A stretch of DNA of 64,000 bases, taken from contig CP070751.1 of assembly GCA_020348445.1 (NCBI GenBank), positions 4,321,723 through 4,385,722 of the forward strand, given 5' to 3'. Of the stretch, positions 61,617 through 64,000 are shown piece by piece. The first letter of the stretch is position 1; each line of letters begins with the position of its first letter. The notes under the pieces were generated by a model. That model was not told the DNA's origin and did no database searches. It saw only the letters and a list, made by a program, of their open reading frames with translations. The DNA is from Thermoplasmata archaeon. GTDB lineage: Archaea; Thermoplasmatota; Thermoplasmata; GCA-020350865. Both the position numbers and the translations under genes were made by a program.

Positions 61617-61636
61617 GTGGCAAATGCCCACTTTTT
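61617..61636 (+). terminator. Short hairpin plus T-run after ndk
   Basis: GTGGCAAATGCCCAC (61617-61631) can form a 4-5-bp stem and is followed by five T. It lies at the convergent junction with the AlbA_2-type gene, whose stop is at 61636, so the signal may serve one or both strands. Confidence 0.4.
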
Positions 61637-62925
61637 CATTTTGCCTCGTACTTTATTTGGGGCCCCTTCCCTATCTTTTTTACAAGACCAAATCGCATCA
61701 TTTTTTTCATGTGGAGTAGGACAGATGGTTTGGATAACCCAATAGCCTTGGAGATTTCCCCGCTTTTTTTCGGTTCCTTTAGGATCTTTAGTATCTTCAG
61801 ATCCACATGGTCCAAAAGGGTATCAAAGTCTTTTGAAAGCGTTATATCGAATCTGTGGGGTCTGCAGTCAAAATCCAATTTAAGCCAAGGGTGTTTCTTC
61901 ACCTCTGCTCTGATCATGTTAATGCCATTACCATATCTTTCAATGAATCCGGCATCAAAAAGAAGATTACATAGTGCAGGATTTCTTGGAATGTGTTCGG
62001 GATCATCCAAATCGACCCCGGGTAAAAGTCCCCCTGGATTTCTTATTACTATCCGGTTTGCGTGCAAAAACACCCTGATATCTGCCTGTATCATATAGTT
62101 GCGGTGTGCAATTGCATTTATTATGGCCTCTCTTATGGCGCGAAAAGGGTACTCCTCCACCTTTTTCCTCCTTGTGGATATGATGACCTCTGTTTTTCCT
62201 GTTTCCCTGAGGACATCTGTATAAATATCTTCTATTATTCTCCAAACTGGTCCTGCATACTCTTTACTTCCCACAGGTTCGTTATCCTCCATATATATCA
62301 ATCGGAGTTTCGACCAGGGAATGATTTCTGTTCCGTTTGTGAAAAAAAGTGCTCCTGCGTTGGTCAGCTTATCTTTTTTGGCCGCACCAATACTTCGAAG
62401 ATATCGTGTCCATTGTTTTTTATCTATCTTCCTGCCCCTGGTCTCTTCCATCCTGTCAAAGAACCATTTTATATATTCTTTTTTCGCTTGCTTAAAAGGG
62501 GCGGTGGGAGCGCTATCCCAATCAACGGTCCCCAATTCAGATGAAAGTACAAGGACTTCCTGAATTGACAATGGCCTTATTCCCGCACCAATGCGAATGT
62601 AGGCCATTCCGCCCATGGAACACAGGACATTTGATTTCTCTACCTCAATTACCAGAACCTCTTTCTTTTCTAATAAAAACTTGTTTGTGGATATCTTCGG
62701 GGAGGGAATTACGGACTGCAGGGAATTTGCGATTATATTCATTGCTTTCTTGATATCTGTTCCCACGATGGTTCCATCATCATCCACCCCAATCAGTATA
62801 TGTCCGCCCTCGGCATTGGCCAGTGCGATGATAACCTTCTGAATATCCTTTCCAGGGCTCTTTTTGAACTCTATATGTTCCGATTCACCGGCCTTAATCA
62901 GATTCAACAAATCACTGAGGTTCAT
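61636..62925 (-). CDS. AlbA_2 (Schlafen-type) domain transcriptional regulator/ATP-binding protein
   Basis: 429 residues. The N-terminal domain has HIEFKKSPGKDIQKVIIALA and NAEGGHILIGVDDDG, the AlbA_2/divergent AAA-4 signature. A middle part contains FRAIREAIINAIAHRNYM and RNPGGLLPGVD, typical of the associated HATPase-like C-terminal domain, and the last 60 residues are a winged helix (LKILKILKEPKKSGEISKAI; LSKPSVLLHMKKMMRFGLV). Such proteins are widespread, often self-regulated, and linked to defence or mobile genes. The 25-30-bp distance from TATA to ATG implies a leaderless transcript. Four operator half-sites cover that promoter, so autoregulation is likely. Confidence 0.88.
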   Translation of the reverse strand: MNLSDLLNLIKAGESEHIEFKKSPGKDIQKVIIALANAEGGHILIGVDDDGTIVGTDIKKAMNIIANSLQSVIPSPKISTNKFLLEKKEVLVIEVEKSNVLCSMGGMAYIRIGAGIRPLSIQEVLVLSSELGTVDWDSAPTAPFKQAKKEYIKWFFDRMEETRGRKIDKKQWTRYLRSIGAAKKDKLTNAGALFFTNGTEIIPWSKLRLIYMEDNEPVGSKEYAGPVWRIIEDIYTDVLRETGKTEVIISTRRKKVEEYPFRAIREAIINAIAHRNYMIQADIRVFLHANRIVIRNPGGLLPGVDLDDPEHIPRNPALCNLLFDAGFIERYGNGINMIRAEVKKHPWLKLDFDCRPHRFDITLSKDFDTLLDHVDLKILKILKEPKKSGEISKAIGLSKPSVLLHMKKMMRFGLVKKIGKGPQIKYEAK

Positions 62926-62930
62926 ATTTT

Positions 62931-63010
62931 ACTGTAAAGTAATGTAAACCTTAAATACTTTACGGTAAGCATCTACTGTAAAGAAAAACCACTTTACAGT
63001 ATTTAACAGT
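62931..63010 (-). promoter_or_regulatory. Four-site operator array over the AlbA_2 gene promoter
   Basis: ACTGTAAAGT at 62931-62940, its inverted form ACTTTACGGT at 62957-62966 (one mismatch), ACTGTAAAG at 62975-62983 and inverted ACTTTACAGT at 62991-63000, plus a partial AACAGT at 63005-63010. The TATA box (minus-strand GTATTTAAGG, about 62949-62958) lies between sites one and two, about 28 bp before the ATG at 62925. Alternating orientation suggests two palindromic dimer sites. Confidence 0.7.
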
Positions 63011-63033
63011 AGATTGGTCGATATCGAGGATCA

Positions 63034-63342
63034 TTACCCTATGTCCAGAGTTATAATTGCCCTCCCACTGTCATCATCTTCCACGACTAAAGTTACAGTA
63101 CCTGGCCCTTCATATGTCAATGCAATCGTGTCTATGATGTCCATGGGATTTACTTCCGGTGAGGGATAGGAATCAGTATTTGGAGGATTATTAAGGTATG
63201 TAACAGTCACAGTCTGAGTGCCATAGGAGTAAGTGAAAGTTAAATCATCGCATCCAGGATCTGTGACATGAGAGGTAATCTCAAATGAGCACCCGATAAA
63301 ATGGCTATTCAAATCCACCTCCCAGGGGTCGATGTGGTTCAA
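63034..63342 (-). CDS. Short PKD-like beta-sandwich protein or gene remnant
   Basis: 102 residues without a signal peptide or membrane anchor. The sequence has extracellular beta-sandwich character: LTFTYSYGTQTVTVTYLNNP and TIALTYEGPGTVTLVVEDDD. It looks like one domain of a larger PKD/Ig surface protein. It may be the surviving piece of a decayed surface gene, or a genuine small protein. No ribosome-binding site is convincing. Confidence 0.45.
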   Translation of the reverse strand: MNHIDPWEVDLNSHFIGCSFEITSHVTDPGCDDLTFTYSYGTQTVTVTYLNNPPNTDSYPSPEVNPMDIIDTIALTYEGPGTVTLVVEDDDSGRAIITLDIG

Positions 63343-63439
63343 GTGATCGCTATTTCACTCCCTCTATACCCTTGCATTAGGTGAAATCCATAGGGGGGAC
63401 TCAATTGCATAAGCGATTATTTATAAAATGTTCCTCTTA

Positions 63440-63970
63440 TTAAATCTTACAAATTTTAACTAATTCCTTAGTGATTTCGAAACAATCATCTACGGCCATT
63501 AAAAGCTCATCATGTATCGCACTTCTTGAATAATAAAGTTGAACTAATACACCTGCATCTTTTGCGGCTTCTATTGCTGGAACAAAGTCGCTGTCACCTG
63601 TCACCATTATTGCTTTTCCGATCTGTCTTCCCCAACTCATTCTGACCAGGTCAACAGCCATTAATATATCGACACGTTTTTGTACAAATTCGCCTCCGAT
63701 TCTCCCTAATTTCCCTAATCTGACCTCAAATCTTGGGAGCTTTCGCAATGTATAAATAAATCTATCCATTGCAGAAAATCTTCGTCTTTCGTCGTCTGTT
63801 GGAGGATCATGCTGATAAGGCATACAATTATAATAGTATGTTCTTAATCTTTCAGATCCTTTACATAGCTCTTCAGATAATTTTAAAAGGTCAACCCTTA
63901 CACGATTAAAATCGCTATCTAAAATCTTAGCTAGATAACCACCGTCTATTAAAACAACTGCCCTTTCCAA
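63440..63970 (-). CDS. NYN-domain (LabA-like) nuclease
   Basis: 176 residues with the PIN-like NYN fold: AVVLIDGGYLAKIL with Asp9, KRVDILMAVDLVRMS with Asp101 and Asp107, and TGDSDFVPAIEAAKDAG with Asp126 and Asp128, an acidic cluster that binds metal. NYN proteins are RNA-processing or RNA-degrading enzymes. Two conserved cysteines (YYYNCMPYQ region and DDCFEI) are present but may be incidental. A short AT-rich sequence precedes the ATG at 63970. Neighbours give no specific substrate. Confidence 0.87.
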   Translation of the reverse strand: MERAVVLIDGGYLAKILDSDFNRVRVDLLKLSEELCKGSERLRTYYYNCMPYQHDPPTDDERRRFSAMDRFIYTLRKLPRFEVRLGKLGRIGGEFVQKRVDILMAVDLVRMSWGRQIGKAIMVTGDSDFVPAIEAAKDAGVLVQLYYSRSAIHDELLMAVDDCFEITKELVKICKI

Positions 63971-64000
63971 AAAATCACCTTATTATATTTGACTGTCATC

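Overview
This window looks like a chromosomal segment of an AT-rich archaeon, most likely in or near the Thermoplasmatota. The archaeal evidence is strong: a proteasome beta subunit, aCPSF1/FttA, Taw1, type II GAPDH, ABCE1/RLI, ribosomal proteins L7Ae, S28e and L24e, a split GMP synthetase, two intron-containing tRNAs with bulge-helix-bulge motifs, archaeal type IV pilins, and TATA-box/leaderless promoters. The finer placement rests on a Thermoplasma-like bipartite lipoate ligase (LplA + LplB) and the style of the surface proteins. No 16S rRNA, methanogenesis gene, CRISPR array or insertion sequence was seen.

Layout. 1-1.7 kb: two tandem B12-binding-type radical SAM paralogs, the first cut by the window edge. 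1.7-8.9 kb (minus): a UbiA prenyltransferase and a tightly overlapping glycine-cleavage/lipoylation operon, gcvH-gcvPA-gcvPB-two LipS-type radical SAM enzymes-lplB-lplA. 8.9-12.3 kb (minus): two type IV pilins, a stand-alone RAM protein, type II GAPDH and a hypoxanthine phosphoribosyltransferase. 12.6-18.1 kb: proteasome beta and aCPSF1 on plus; MATE transporter, zinc-ribbon protein and Taw1 on minus. 18.3-24.1 kb: a secreted PKD protein and a giant membrane-anchored sensor with two cytoplasmic winged helices. 24.3-37.2 kb: housekeeping genes (metG, PHP esterase, two tRNAs, HTH and RAM regulators, purE, guaAb, sucCD, RLI) plus one DUF4143-type AAA ATPase with a palindromic promoter.

37.4-58.7 kb is the unusual part. 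Three giant paralogs (1665, about 1654 and 2098 aa) share one plan: a cytoplasmic N-terminal half with 6-9 zinc ribbons, a period-4 NG(L/I)TNG repeat directly before a transmembrane helix, then an extracellular half with two CBM9/DOMON-like sandwiches, a thrombospondin-type-3-like calcium region, one or two lamin-tail-like domains and an IPEFS...P PEF-CTERM-like tail. Their cytoplasmic add-ons differ: helix-hairpin-helix, degenerate KaiC domain with a Ser/Lys-rich tail, or TPRs with an acidic repeat of about 500 residues. Interleaved with them are two KaiC-like ATPases, two winged-helix proteins and a Cas4-like nuclease split by eight transmembrane segments. I know of no described system with this composition; it is the main candidate for something new. 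A surface-to-DNA or surface-to-regulator link is inference only.

58.7-64 kb: small membrane/lipoprotein genes, the rpl7ae-rps28e-rpl24e-ndk operon, an AlbA_2-type regulator with four operator half-sites over its promoter, a decayed-looking secreted fragment and a NYN-domain nuclease.
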